Part shown: one piece after another, positions 53,229 through 64,000 of the stretch
Layout: every line of letters starts with the position of its first letter
Position numbering within the stretch: position 1 is the stretch's first letter
NCBI GenBank assembly: GCA_017640505.1
Contig: JAEPQO010000001.1
Location: forward strand, 1,132,625 to 1,196,624
DNA from: Rhodospirillales bacterium
GTDB lineage: Bacteria > Pseudomonadota > Alphaproteobacteria > Rhodospirillales > Casp-alpha2
Direction: 5' to 3'
Length of the DNA stretch: 64,000 bases
The notes under the pieces: generated by a model
Databases searched by the model: none
What the model was told of the DNA's origin: nothing
The model's input: only the letters and a program-made list of their open reading frames with translations
Translations under genes and position numbers: made by a program

Positions 53229-54314
53229 ATGGCGAAGATTACACTCGATGATCTCAGGCACAGTTATATGCCGAACCCGACCGCCGAAGACGACTGGGCG
53301 CTCAAGCAGCTCGACGTCGACTGGGAGGACGGCGGCGCGTATGCGCTGCTCGGGCCGTCCGGGTGCGGCAAGACGACGCTGCTCAACATCATTTCGGGCC
53401 TGCTCCGGCCCAGCCACGGCCGCGTGCTGTTCGACGGCAAGGACGTCACGGACCTGCCGCCGGATCAGCGGCATATTGCGCAGGTTTTCCAGTTCCCGGT
53501 CGTCTACGACACCATGACCGTTTACGACAATCTTGCCTTTCCGCTCCGCAACCGGGGCGTTGCCGAGGCGGACGTCGACAAGCGCGTCCGCGAAATCGCG
53601 GAACTGACCGACCTGACCGAAACCCTCAATGTCCGGGCCGCCGGTCTGACGGCGGACGGCAAGCAGAAGATATCGCTCGGCCGCGGCCTGGTGCGCACCG
53701 ACGTCAACGTGGTGATGTTTGACGAGCCGCTGACCGTCATTGATCCGCATCTGAAATGGCAACTTCGTTCCAAGCTCAAGGAACTGCACCAGCGTGTTGG
53801 CGTGACAATGATCTATGTGACCCACGACCAGATCGAGGCACTGACATTTGCCGATCAGGTGGTCGTCATGAACTTGGGCGAGGTGGTGCAGATCGGCACC
53901 CCGGTCGATCTGTTCGAACGCCCGCAGCATACCTTTGTCGGGCATTTCATCGGCTCGCCCGGCATGAACGTGATGCCGTGCGAGGTCTCAGGCGGCAATG
54001 CCTACGTCAACGGGGTCAGGGTGGAGGCGGCAAACGCACATGCCTGTGCGGCCGATGCGAAGGGACTTGAGATCGGCGTGCGCCCGGAATTCGTGTCGTT
54101 CGCCGACGACGGCCTGCCCGTGCGCGTGACAAAGGTCAGCGATGCCGGGCGCTTCCAGATCGTTGACGCCAGCCACGATGGCGGATCGATCAAGCTCTTG
54201 GTCGCGGAGGGCGATGAGATCCCCGCCGATACCGCAAAGCTGAAATTCGATTCCGCACATACACAGGTCTACGACGGCGGCTGGATCGTCGGCGCGAAAG
54301 GGGGCGCGGCATGA
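53229..54314 (+). CDS. glpT: Glycerol ABC transporter ATPase GlpT
   Basis: A 361-aa partner ATPase of GlpS. Walker A GPSGCGKTT (42-50), Q-loop VFQFPVVYDTMT, Walker B (D165, E166) and switch His H199 (YVTHDQIEA) are intact. The signature is degenerate: L140-T-A-D-G in place of LSGGQ. ATG 53229 follows the glpS stop by 8 bp; the longer frame is a shadow of glpS. It is not the glycerol-3-phosphate antiporter of E. coli that shares the name. Confidence 0.9.
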   Translation: MAKITLDDLRHSYMPNPTAEDDWALKQLDVDWEDGGAYALLGPSGCGKTTLLNIISGLLRPSHGRVLFDGKDVTDLPPDQRHIAQVFQFPVVYDTMTVYDNLAFPLRNRGVAEADVDKRVREIAELTDLTETLNVRAAGLTADGKQKISLGRGLVRTDVNVVMFDEPLTVIDPHLKWQLRSKLKELHQRVGVTMIYVTHDQIEALTFADQVVVMNLGEVVQIGTPVDLFERPQHTFVGHFIGSPGMNVMPCEVSGGNAYVNGVRVEAANAHACAADAKGLEIGVRPEFVSFADDGLPVRVTKVSDAGRFQIVDASHDGGSIKLLVAEGDEIPADTAKLKFDSAHTQVYDGGWIVGAKGGAA

Positions 54315-55173
54315 ACAAGACCGTCAACCAGAAAGCCTGGCTGTTCGTCGTGCCGGTCGTCCTGCTGGTCGCGTTCAACGCGATCATCCCGCTGATGACG
54401 GTGGTCAACTACTCGGTGCAGGAAACGTTCGGCGACAACACGTTCTTCTGGGCCGGCGTGCTGTGGTTCGAACAGGTGCTCAATTCGGAACGCTTTCACG
54501 ACTCGCTGATGCGCCAGATCATCTTCACGGCGACCATCCTCGCCATCGAGGTCCCGCTCGGCGTGGCGATCGCGCTGACCATGCCGCGCAAGGGCGTCTG
54601 GGTGCCGGTGTGCCTGGTGCTGATGGCGCTGCCGCTCTTGATCCCGTGGAACGTCGTCGGCGCGATGTGGAACATCTTCGCGCTGCCCGAAATCGGGCTG
54701 CTGGGCCGCATGCTGAACGGGATCGGGTTCGATTACAACTTCACCCGACAGCCCGAGGACGCGTGGTTCACGCTAATCCTGATGGATGTCTGGCACTGGA
54801 CGTCGCTCGTCGTGCTGCTGAGCTACGCCGGTCTCGTCTCGATCCCGGACGCGTACTATCAGGCCGCCAAGATCGACGGCGCCGGCGGCTGGGCGATCTT
54901 CCGCCACATTCAGCTGCCGAAGATGAAGCGCGTGCTGACCATCGCCATCCTGCTCCGGTTCATGGACAGTTTCATGATCTATACCGAGGCCGTGGTGCTG
55001 ACCGGCGGCGGCCCGGGCAATTCGACCACGCTGCTGTCCATCGACCTGGTCAAGATCGCACTCGGCCAGTTCGACCTCGGCCCGGCGGCGGCGATGTCGC
55101 TGATCTACTTCCTGATCATTCTGCTGGTCAGCTGGGTCTTCTACACCTTGATGATGAGAAACGAGCAACAGTG

Positions 55174-55174
<1 letters not shown>
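54311..55174 (+). CDS. glpP: Glycerol ABC transporter permease GlpP
   Basis: A 287-aa permease with six predicted helices. The EAA loop (SIPDAYYQAAKIDGAGGWAI, about residues 175-195) contacts the ATPases. FVVPVVLLVAFNAIIPLMTVV is the first helix. The ATG overlaps the glpT stop by 4 bp and its TGA overlaps the glpQ ATG, so the three are translationally coupled. Confidence 0.9.
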
Positions 55175-55974
<800 letters not shown>

Positions 55975-55984
55975 GAGAAGCGCA

Positions 55985-56266
55985 ATGGGTCTTTCATGGA
56001 TGGCATGGACGTGGCCGACGGCGGCCTTCTTCGCGTTCGTATTCGGCAGCATCGCCGCCATGGCCGTCTGGGAGATACGGTCGCCGGGCGGCGGGCCGCG
56101 TCACGGCATTCTCGGCCTTGATACGACCCGGGGCGACCGTCTGTTCATCACGCTGCTCGGCAGCGCCTACATCTTTCTCGCCTGGCTCGCGTTCATGGGC
56201 ACGCCCCTGTGGGGGCCGCTCGTGATCTCGCTTGTCTATGCTTTCGCGGTGTTCCGCTGGGTCTGA
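55985..56266 (+). CDS. glpU: DUF2160 small membrane protein of the glycerol importer
   Basis: A 93-aa protein with two or three hydrophobic segments (WPTAAFFAFVFGSIAAMAVW, LFITLLGSAYIFLAWLAFMG, LVISLVYAFAVFRWV) and a central RSPGGGPRHGILGLDTTRGD loop, as in DUF2160 proteins (GlpU). The role is unknown, but it always accompanies this glycerol importer. ATG 55985 follows AGGAGAAGCGC. Confidence 0.88.
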   Translation: MGLSWMAWTWPTAAFFAFVFGSIAAMAVWEIRSPGGGPRHGILGLDTTRGDRLFITLLGSAYIFLAWLAFMGTPLWGPLVISLVYAFAVFRWV

Positions 56267-56281
56267 GGACGTCGCCCCGGC

Positions 56282-59023
56282 CTAGCCACTGTTGCGAAGG
56301 CCGGCCGAGATGCCGTTGATGGTCAGTTGCAGACCGCGCAGGACCTTGGGGTCGTCTGAGCCGCCGCGATGTTCGCGCAGCAGGTTGACCTGCAGGTGGT
56401 TGAGCGGATCGATATACGGGAACCGGTTCTCGATCGACCGCGACAACATCGGGTTGTCGGCCAGCAGGGTATCGGTGCCGGTAATTTCCAGCAGTGCGTC
56501 GATCGTTGCCGTGCGCTCCGCCCGGATGCGCTGGAAAATGCTGTCCCGCAGGTCCGGGTCGGAAACAAGGTCGGCATACCTGGACGCGATGGCCATGTTC
56601 GTCTTCGCCAGCACCATGTCCATGTTGGAGAGCAACGTGCGGAAGAACGGCCATTCCCCGTTCATGCGGCGCAGCAGGTCCATGCGCGCGTCCCTGTCAT
56701 CCGCCAGCCAGGCATTCACCGCGGCACCAAAGCCGTACCACCCCGGCAGCATCACCCGGCATTGCGACCAGCTGAACACCCACGGGATGGCGCGCAGGTC
56801 GGTGATGGCACCGCCGGATTTCCGCGATGCCGGCCGTGACCCGATATTCAGTGTGGAAATCTCGTCGATGACCGTGGATGCGCGAAAATACGCGTTGAAG
56901 CCTTCCGTTTCGAAGACGAGAGAGCGGTAGGCTTCGAACGCGAGTGCCGAAAGACTTTCGATGGCATCCATGAATTCGTCGGGGATCTTGTCTTCCTCGG
57001 CATGGAGCAGCGAGGCCTCGAGCGTGGCGGCCACGTGAATTTCCAGATTGCGGCGCGCCAGTTGCGGGTTGGTGTACTTGCTGGAGATGATCTCGCCCTG
57101 TTCGGTCAGGCGGATCTGGCCGCCGACCGCGCCCGCGGGCTGCGCCAGGATGGCGTCGAAGCTCGGGCCGCCACCCCGGCCGACCGAACCGCCGCGGCCG
57201 TGGAACAGCCGCAGCTTCACGTTGTGGCGCCGGCAAAGCGCGATCAGGCCGACCTCGGCCTTGTACAGTTCCCATCCGGATGTGACGTAGCCGCCGTCCT
57301 TGTTGCTGTCGGAATAACCCAGCATCACTTCCTGAAGGTTCCCCCGGCTCTCCACGAGGCGGCGGTACTCGGGCGTGCTGAACAGGGCATCCATGATGCC
57401 GACGCATCGGCGCAGATCGTCAATGGTTTCGAAAAGCGGGACGAGATTGACCGCGGTACGGCCGTCTTCGTCCACCAGACCGGCCTGTTTCAATAGCACA
57501 GCCAGCCCAAGAATGTCCGATGCATCCCGGGTATTCGAGACGATGGCGGTGCGGATGGCATCAGCGCCGTAGGTATCAAGGGAGTCCCGCGCCGTCTGCA
57601 GGATCGAGAGCTCCTGTGCCGTTTGCTCGCCGTAATGATGCCGCGGCAGGATCAACGGGCGCCGCGAGCGCAACTCTTCCGCCAGCAGCGTGCGTTTCCC
57701 GGCCTCATCCAGGGCATCGTAGCGGACGTCGGGTTCGGCCACGGAAAACAGCTCGGAAAGTGTCGCCGCATGGACGTCCGACCCCTGCCTGAGGTCAAGC
57801 CGCGCCAAATGAAAGCCGAAGCAGTCGATGGCCCGGCGCAATTGCCGGAGGCGGCCGTTGGCGAGCGCGCCGGCGCCGTTTTCCACTAACGAGCGGTGGA
57901 TCACCATCAGGTCGTCCGCGAACGCACCGGCATTGCCATAAGGTGCAGCATCGCCCAGCGGCGGCACGGCGGGAGTTATATCGTTGAGGTGGGCCTGCGT
58001 CGCGGCCAGGCGGGCATATATCAATGACAAGGCGCGGCGATAGGGTTCCGCCTTCCGGTGCGGGGAGGTGTCGGGGGATCGTTCCGCCATGTCGAACAGG
58101 TCGGCGGATACGTCGACGATCAGGGACGACAGTGGCAGTTCGTTGCCGAGCTTGCGCACTTCCTCCAGGTAATATTCCAGCGCCTTGCTGCTTTGTTTGC
58201 GGAGCGTTTCACGCAGCACCGTCGCGGTCACGAACGGGTTGCCGTCACGGTCGCCGCCGATCCAGCTGCCGATCATCAAAAACGATGCGATACCCTGGCT
58301 GGCCGCTGCGCCCGCCGTACCGGCGAGGCGGTCTTCCAGAGATGTATAGAGCCGCGGCAATTCACGGAAAAACGAATGATCGAAGTAACTGAGGCCGTTG
58401 GTAACCTCGTCGAGCACGTCCAGCCGTGTCTGGCGAAGAAGATTGGTCTGCCACAGGACCTGCACGGCGCGGCTGATCCGGTCGTCGATCGTTCGGCGCT
58501 CATCCGGCGTCAGATCCGTATGTTCGCGCTGCGCCAAAAGCTCGGCGATCGCGATTTCACGGTGCATCATGCTGCGCCGGCGGACCTCGGTCGGGTGCGC
58601 GGTAAGGACCGGGCTGATTTGTGCTTCGTTCAGGAACGCCAGGATATCGTCCGCGGAGAACCCGGCCTTGAAGACTCGTTCCAGGGCATCGGCAATCGAG
58701 CCACGCAAAGGCGCCGTCGCGTTGCTCGCCTGTTGCCGTGCGAGCCGGATGTGATCCTGATCCTCGGCGATGTTGGCAAGATGGGAAAAATAACTGAAAG
58801 CCCTGATCACCTGCACGGCCTGCGCGGCGGGGAGGGCGCCCAGAATATCCTCGAGCGCCGCTTTCGCGGTCAGGTCGTCGTCCCGGTAGAACTGTACGGA
58901 CAAGCGCCGGATCGTCTCGATCAGGTCGAACGTCGGCTGTCCCTGCTGGTCACGGACGGTGTCACCGAGTAGCCGGCCGAGCCATCGGATGTCCTCAATT
59001 AACGGCTCGTCCTTGTCGCTCAT
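56282..59023 (-). CDS. ppc: Phosphoenolpyruvate carboxylase
   Basis: A 913-aa enzyme that carboxylates PEP to oxaloacetate, replenishing the TCA cycle. The catalytic His region VLTAHPTEVRRRS (H143), GYSDSNKDGGYVTSGWELY, the FHGRGGSVGRGGGP glycine loop, and the C-terminal LRNSG are conserved. ATG 59023 is the family start; the open frame continues ~1.1 kb upstream only as an antisense shadow of the next gene. A 6-bp hairpin (59063-59085) lies in its leader. Next to the glycerol regulon it could help feed carbon from glycerol, but no shared control is visible. Confidence 0.95.
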   Translation of the reverse strand: MSDKDEPLIEDIRWLGRLLGDTVRDQQGQPTFDLIETIRRLSVQFYRDDDLTAKAALEDILGALPAAQAVQVIRAFSYFSHLANIAEDQDHIRLARQQASNATAPLRGSIADALERVFKAGFSADDILAFLNEAQISPVLTAHPTEVRRRSMMHREIAIAELLAQREHTDLTPDERRTIDDRISRAVQVLWQTNLLRQTRLDVLDEVTNGLSYFDHSFFRELPRLYTSLEDRLAGTAGAAASQGIASFLMIGSWIGGDRDGNPFVTATVLRETLRKQSSKALEYYLEEVRKLGNELPLSSLIVDVSADLFDMAERSPDTSPHRKAEPYRRALSLIYARLAATQAHLNDITPAVPPLGDAAPYGNAGAFADDLMVIHRSLVENGAGALANGRLRQLRRAIDCFGFHLARLDLRQGSDVHAATLSELFSVAEPDVRYDALDEAGKRTLLAEELRSRRPLILPRHHYGEQTAQELSILQTARDSLDTYGADAIRTAIVSNTRDASDILGLAVLLKQAGLVDEDGRTAVNLVPLFETIDDLRRCVGIMDALFSTPEYRRLVESRGNLQEVMLGYSDSNKDGGYVTSGWELYKAEVGLIALCRRHNVKLRLFHGRGGSVGRGGGPSFDAILAQPAGAVGGQIRLTEQGEIISSKYTNPQLARRNLEIHVAATLEASLLHAEEDKIPDEFMDAIESLSALAFEAYRSLVFETEGFNAYFRASTVIDEISTLNIGSRPASRKSGGAITDLRAIPWVFSWSQCRVMLPGWYGFGAAVNAWLADDRDARMDLLRRMNGEWPFFRTLLSNMDMVLAKTNMAIASRYADLVSDPDLRDSIFQRIRAERTATIDALLEITGTDTLLADNPMLSRSIENRFPYIDPLNHLQVNLLREHRGGSDDPKVLRGLQLTINGISAGLRNSG

Positions 59024-59245
59024 ACCGATATCCCCGTTTGTTCTGCCTTGAAAATCAGGCGCCAGCGGACCCCTGTACACCGCTGCTTGCGGGGGCAGTG
59101 TAAGGTCTGCGCCCGAAATCCGGCAACGGTCTCTTTGCAATGTTGACGGTTTTATTGACCGGGGGCTTTCCAGATCGCTTCGATGCAAACAAAATGGGGC
59201 ATCGCCGGCGGGGGGACATGGCCGCGATGATTGGGAGCGGGGCGG

Positions 59246-60247
59246 TTGAGCAACGACAGCATGCTGGATACCTATTTTGTCGGCACGACCTGCCAGCGCG
59301 AGGTCGGCGGTCTTGCTCGCCTGCGGGACGGGGTCGCCAAACCGGCCTGCGATGTTTATCCGCGCGTAAACAGGGTCATGGAATTCGCCGAGCCCCTGGT
59401 GTCGCTGCTTCGCCAGAGTGAGCACGTCATTATGTATACGTGCGTACCGGTGCTGGGCACGTACGGGTGCAGCCGCGAGGTGTCGGTTGGCCTCGAACTG
59501 ATTGCCGAGCGGGAATACGACATACGTCCCTTTGCGGCCGAAGTGTTCAAGCAGGCACATATAAACGAGCAAATGGATGCCTTCGTCGCGCGCGAGCTGG
59601 GGCCGGGCGAATGGACCGACAATACGCGTCCCGGCATGAAGGTGCTTTTCGAGGAGCCGCGTCGCATCAGCTCGCTCAGCAGTTTCATCGACTACATCAT
59701 GTCGTTCAAATCGACGCTGGGCGAGAGCTGGCCGATCGACGGCTACACGACCATTGCCGCGCCGGACCGGACCGTCGGCTGGGTCGCCGGGCTGCGTTAT
59801 ACGTTCCTGCCGGAAATCTCCATCCGCTGGGATATGGCGCTGCGCGAGCTGCTGCTGGGCGACGACCATGCCACGGAAATCGCATTGCTGGACCAGGCGA
59901 CGATGATTGGGCTGTTGTGCCGGGAACTGGAAAAACTGTCGTTCGTCGAGTCGGCCAAGTCGAACTGGTACGACGTGATCGTCGGCGGTGAGGAGGACTT
60001 CGGCGACATCATCGAACGCCTGAGCGAAGAGGATATTCCGCTGCTCGAGCAGGGCAGCATGTCGCACAAGCCGTTTTCCGAGTGTCTTGGTATCACCAAC
60101 GATAAAGTCATCAAGGACCGGGTCCGCGCAATGCGCGAAAAAGAAGAGGCCGAGCGCACGCACGACGGCGCCATGCGGGGTGTCAGCCGGGTGCGCAGCC
60201 GGCCACGTACCGAATGGTCGCTGCCCGGTCCGATTATTTCAATGTAA
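59246..60247 (+). CDS. Protein of unknown function, 333 aa
   Basis: I do not recognise the family. The protein is soluble, with four Cys in the N-terminal half (TTCQRE, KPACDVY, YTCVPV, YGCSRE), an aromatic/acidic middle (WVAGLRYTFLPEISIRWDM) and a C-terminal charged helix (RVRAMREKEEAERTH) ending in a basic tail. The length and even codon use support a real gene. TTG 59246 has a GGGAGCGGGGCGG ribosome site; ATG 59261 is an alternative. It is divergent from ppc and converges on the PP2C phosphatase gene. Confidence 0.6.
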   Translation: MSNDSMLDTYFVGTTCQREVGGLARLRDGVAKPACDVYPRVNRVMEFAEPLVSLLRQSEHVIMYTCVPVLGTYGCSREVSVGLELIAEREYDIRPFAAEVFKQAHINEQMDAFVARELGPGEWTDNTRPGMKVLFEEPRRISSLSSFIDYIMSFKSTLGESWPIDGYTTIAAPDRTVGWVAGLRYTFLPEISIRWDMALRELLLGDDHATEIALLDQATMIGLLCRELEKLSFVESAKSNWYDVIVGGEEDFGDIIERLSEEDIPLLEQGSMSHKPFSECLGITNDKVIKDRVRAMREKEEAERTHDGAMRGVSRVRSRPRTEWSLPGPIISM

Positions 60248-60255
60248 CGGAAGGG

Positions 60256-60277
60256 ACGCGCCGCACTGCCGGGCGCG

Positions 60278-60278
<1 letters not shown>
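60256..60278. terminator. Bidirectional hairpin between convergent genes
   Basis: ACGCGCC (60256-60262) and GGCGCGT (60272-60278) form a perfect 7-bp stem with a 9-nt loop, in the 30-bp gap between the unknown gene and the PP2C gene. It touches the stop codon of the latter. Confidence 0.5.
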
Positions 60279-62251
<1,973 letters not shown>

Positions 62252-62310
62252 AGCGTTGTATCTTGCATATCCTTGCGCAAAAGCACAGCGTGCTCGCGTC
62301 CGACGTGTAT

Positions 62311-63474
62311 CTAGGTTTCGAGACTTTTCAGGAAACCCTGCAGGGCGCGAAGGCATTCGCGGGGCTGCGGCGCATCGGGTTTTTCCAATGCCTGTCCCGC
62401 CAATTCCTTGTTCAGCTTGTTGGCGCGGGTAATGACCGCCTTGGTGGCGGCGCCGCCGGTATCGGCGCCGGTCAGATTGCCGACATGCCGGCAGAAGGTG
62501 TGAATGTTCTTGATCTTGCGCAGGTACAGGTCCAGTTCCGAGAACGTCAGCGTTTCCTCGTCGGCGTCCGAGATCAGATCGTCAAAGATCTTGAGCATCA
62601 GCACGCCCATGTTGCGGATAAACCTGGATGTCGTGTCCGTGCCGATCTTTTCCTTGAGGTCCTCCATGTCTTCAATCTTGTCGGATTGCTCCTGCGCCTC
62701 GATGACGCGCCGGATCACGACGATGAGATCATCTATAGCGGAAATGACGATCGCCAGGTCGAAACGGTTCATGTCGTCCGGATCGGCGATATACCGCTCG
62801 ATGGAACTACTTGCCGTATTGATGGTCAGGCGCGCAGTGACCCGCATGTTCGACTGGATCGTGCTGGCGGCACCGTATAGGCGCAGATCGACCAGCACGG
62901 TGTGCATCACTTCCATGCGCAGGAGGTCGATTGCGAGCGCGCGAACGTCGGGCGGATCGTCGGAATGGAGGACCTTGTTCAGTTCGCGCTGGTGGAATGC
63001 AATGGATCGTCCGATGCGGTCGTCCAGTTCCTTTTCCCACCAGTCGCGGCGCGAGGCGCCGGTGAGCAGGCGCGCGTTTTCCGTGATCAGCATATAGAGG
63101 CGGCTGACGGCGCGGGCGCATCCACCGATTTTTTCCTCAAGCAGACCAACTTCGTTGATCGTGACCTCCGGCGCGGGCGCCGTCTCCACGATCGCCCGCA
63201 TCATGCGGCGCATCAGTTCGCCGTCGAATTGCTTCGCCAGCTTGGCGGCCTGTGCCTTGAGCTTGTGGCTATCCGACGTCGTCGCGGTGCCCAATTGGCG
63301 TCGAAGGTGCAGGCAATGCTGCACTTTGTTGAAAAGTTGATTGTAGTCTCCGACCTTGAAGATGCTGTGATCGGTCTGCGGGCCGTCGTTCGGCAGAACG
63401 CGCGACAGACTATTCTCCAGATCCCATAAGGAATCGGTCAGTTCTTCGTCAATCGAGGCGCGCGAATTCGCCAT
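62311..63474 (-). CDS. Helical protein of unknown function, 387 aa
   Basis: I do not recognise the family. It has no signal peptide or membrane helix and reads as almost wholly alpha-helical, with many charged heptad-like stretches (LKAQAAKLAKQFDGELMRRM, EDMEDLKEKIG) and no ATPase motif, so it is not the missing anti-sigma kinase. It lies upstream of the PP2C gene on the same strand and divergent from the STAS gene, a position that suggests a role in the same signalling path. The ATG at 63474 is accepted without a strong ribosome site. Confidence 0.6.
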   Translation of the reverse strand: MANSRASIDEELTDSLWDLENSLSRVLPNDGPQTDHSIFKVGDYNQLFNKVQHCLHLRRQLGTATTSDSHKLKAQAAKLAKQFDGELMRRMMRAIVETAPAPEVTINEVGLLEEKIGGCARAVSRLYMLITENARLLTGASRRDWWEKELDDRIGRSIAFHQRELNKVLHSDDPPDVRALAIDLLRMEVMHTVLVDLRLYGAASTIQSNMRVTARLTINTASSSIERYIADPDDMNRFDLAIVISAIDDLIVVIRRVIEAQEQSDKIEDMEDLKEKIGTDTTSRFIRNMGVLMLKIFDDLISDADEETLTFSELDLYLRKIKNIHTFCRHVGNLTGADTGGAATKAVITRANKLNKELAGQALEKPDAPQPRECLRALQGFLKSLET

Positions 63475-63662
63475 ATCGGTGTTTGCCGTTGTCGGTTATT
63501 GCCCCCAACCGTATCGTCACGCACGGCAGCGCTTTCTATCATGGCAGAAAATCGCGCCTTGTGCTTGGATAACGACCGAAATTGATTAACATGGAACTGC
63601 CTGAGATTACATACGGTTTATGCATCTGAGTGTGTTCACATATAGCTGTCAGGGGGAGTGCC

Positions 63663-63995
63663 GTGAACGTAGAAAGTGAAACCATCGATGGAGCCCTGAT
63701 TCTGGTTCCATCCGGACGGGTCGACAGCAATTCCGCAGGTGACCTGGAAAGCGCCGTCAGGGACGCGCTTGAGGCTTCCGACAAGATCGTTCTCGATTTG
63801 GCGAAAGTGCCCTACATCAGTTCCGCGGGCCTCCGTGTCGTTCTGCTGTGTGCCAAGGAACTCAAAGCGAAAAACGGCGGATTTGCCCTCTGCGGCTTGA
63901 GCGAGAACGTGATGGACGTGTTCCAGTTGTCCGGGTTCTCGAACATCTTGGAAATCGCCGACGACAGAGCGGCGGCGATCTCTGCGATAAGCTGA
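63663..63995 (+). CDS. STAS-domain anti-anti-sigma factor
   Basis: A 110-aa STAS protein like RsbV/SpoIIAA. NVESETIDGALILVPSGRVD is the N-terminal strand pair, and VPYISSAGLRVVLLCAKEL holds the site of phosphorylation (S54 by alignment with the DS[ST]G motif). Unphosphorylated, such proteins sequester an anti-sigma kinase. GTG 63663 has an ideal GGGGGAG ribosome site; the upstream ATG frame has none. Its TGA overlaps an ATG at 63995. Confidence 0.88.
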   Translation: MNVESETIDGALILVPSGRVDSNSAGDLESAVRDALEASDKIVLDLAKVPYISSAGLRVVLLCAKELKAKNGGFALCGLSENVMDVFQLSGFSNILEIADDRAAAISAIS

Positions 63996-64000
63996 TGGCG
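63995..64000 (+). CDS. Start of a coupled downstream gene, cut by the window edge
   Basis: The STAS stop codon forms TGATG with an ATG at 63995; only ATG GCG is visible. In comparable modules the next gene encodes a GHKL anti-sigma kinase (RsbW type). This is inference from the overlap alone. Confidence 0.3.

Noticed and set aside
59024-60163. Long upstream extension of the ppc reading frame
   Set aside because: It is antisense to the 59246-60247 gene and has no PEP carboxylase similarity; MSDKDEPLIE at 59023 is the family start.

Overview
The window is a gene-dense stretch of a high-GC bacterial chromosome. Gene content points to an alphaproteobacterium of the Rhodospirillales type with a marine, oligotrophic lifestyle: a GlpSTPQUV-type glycerol ABC importer with a DUF2160 subunit, TRAP transport, C-P lyase, many flavin and short-chain oxidoreductases, and phosphoenolpyruvate carboxylase. 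This placement is inference; no rRNA or other phylogenetic marker is present. I see no tRNA or rRNA gene, CRISPR array, insertion sequence or prophage.

Layout. 0-9.3 kb: housekeeping and loosely related genes (ABC-F ATPase Uup, SleB-type cell wall hydrolase, GalU, a DUF3604 metal-hydrolase-like protein, a long-form prolyl-tRNA synthetase, a luciferase-like monooxygenase coupled to a carboxymuconolactone decarboxylase family protein). 9.4-18.1 kb: a LacI regulator divergent from a TRAP transporter (binding protein plus fused DctQ-DctM permease), a histidinol-dehydrogenase-family enzyme, a Usp protein, an SDR and a zinc alcohol dehydrogenase. This matches the hps route that takes 2,3-dihydroxypropane-1-sulfonate (DHPS) to sulfolactate; no desulfonating enzyme lies in the window. 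18.1-23.7 kb: SDRs, a flavin monooxygenase and two aldo/keto reductases of unknown substrate. 23.7-34.4 kb: phosphonate use, with phnCDE, a DUF1045 2H-phosphoesterase-like gene, a CBS protein and a tightly overlapping phnGHIJKLMN C-P lyase operon preceded by a Pho-box-like repeat.

34.5-46.1 kb is a mixed region: a low-GC SDR lacking the usual catalytic Tyr/Lys, a nested palindromic repeat, a diguanylate cyclase, a PAS-like protein, a globin, a racemase-like protein, a second luciferase-like oxidoreductase, DadA, a haloacid-dehalogenase-type HAD enzyme, a LysR regulator, an MHYT histidine kinase and RlmB. 46.2-56.3 kb is a complete glycerol regulon: glpD-glpK, glpR, and the glpV-S-T-P-Q-U importer, with an identical 14-bp motif in both control regions. 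56.3-64 kb holds ppc, two unknown proteins, a Cache/PP2C phosphatase and a STAS anti-anti-sigma factor whose stop codon overlaps the start of a gene cut off by the window edge.

Cross-cutting architecture. All three substrate-binding-protein genes (dctP, phnD, glpV) are followed by a strong hairpin before the next operon gene. Four convergent gene pairs share a single CTAG as both stop codons, and three other convergent pairs end within perfect hairpins. The two glycerol ATPases are complementarily degenerate, predicting one working and one dead ATP site. The unusual features I rate highest are the hps module, this ATPase asymmetry, the PP2C/STAS cluster with two unrecognised partners, and DUF1045 as a possible PhnP substitute.
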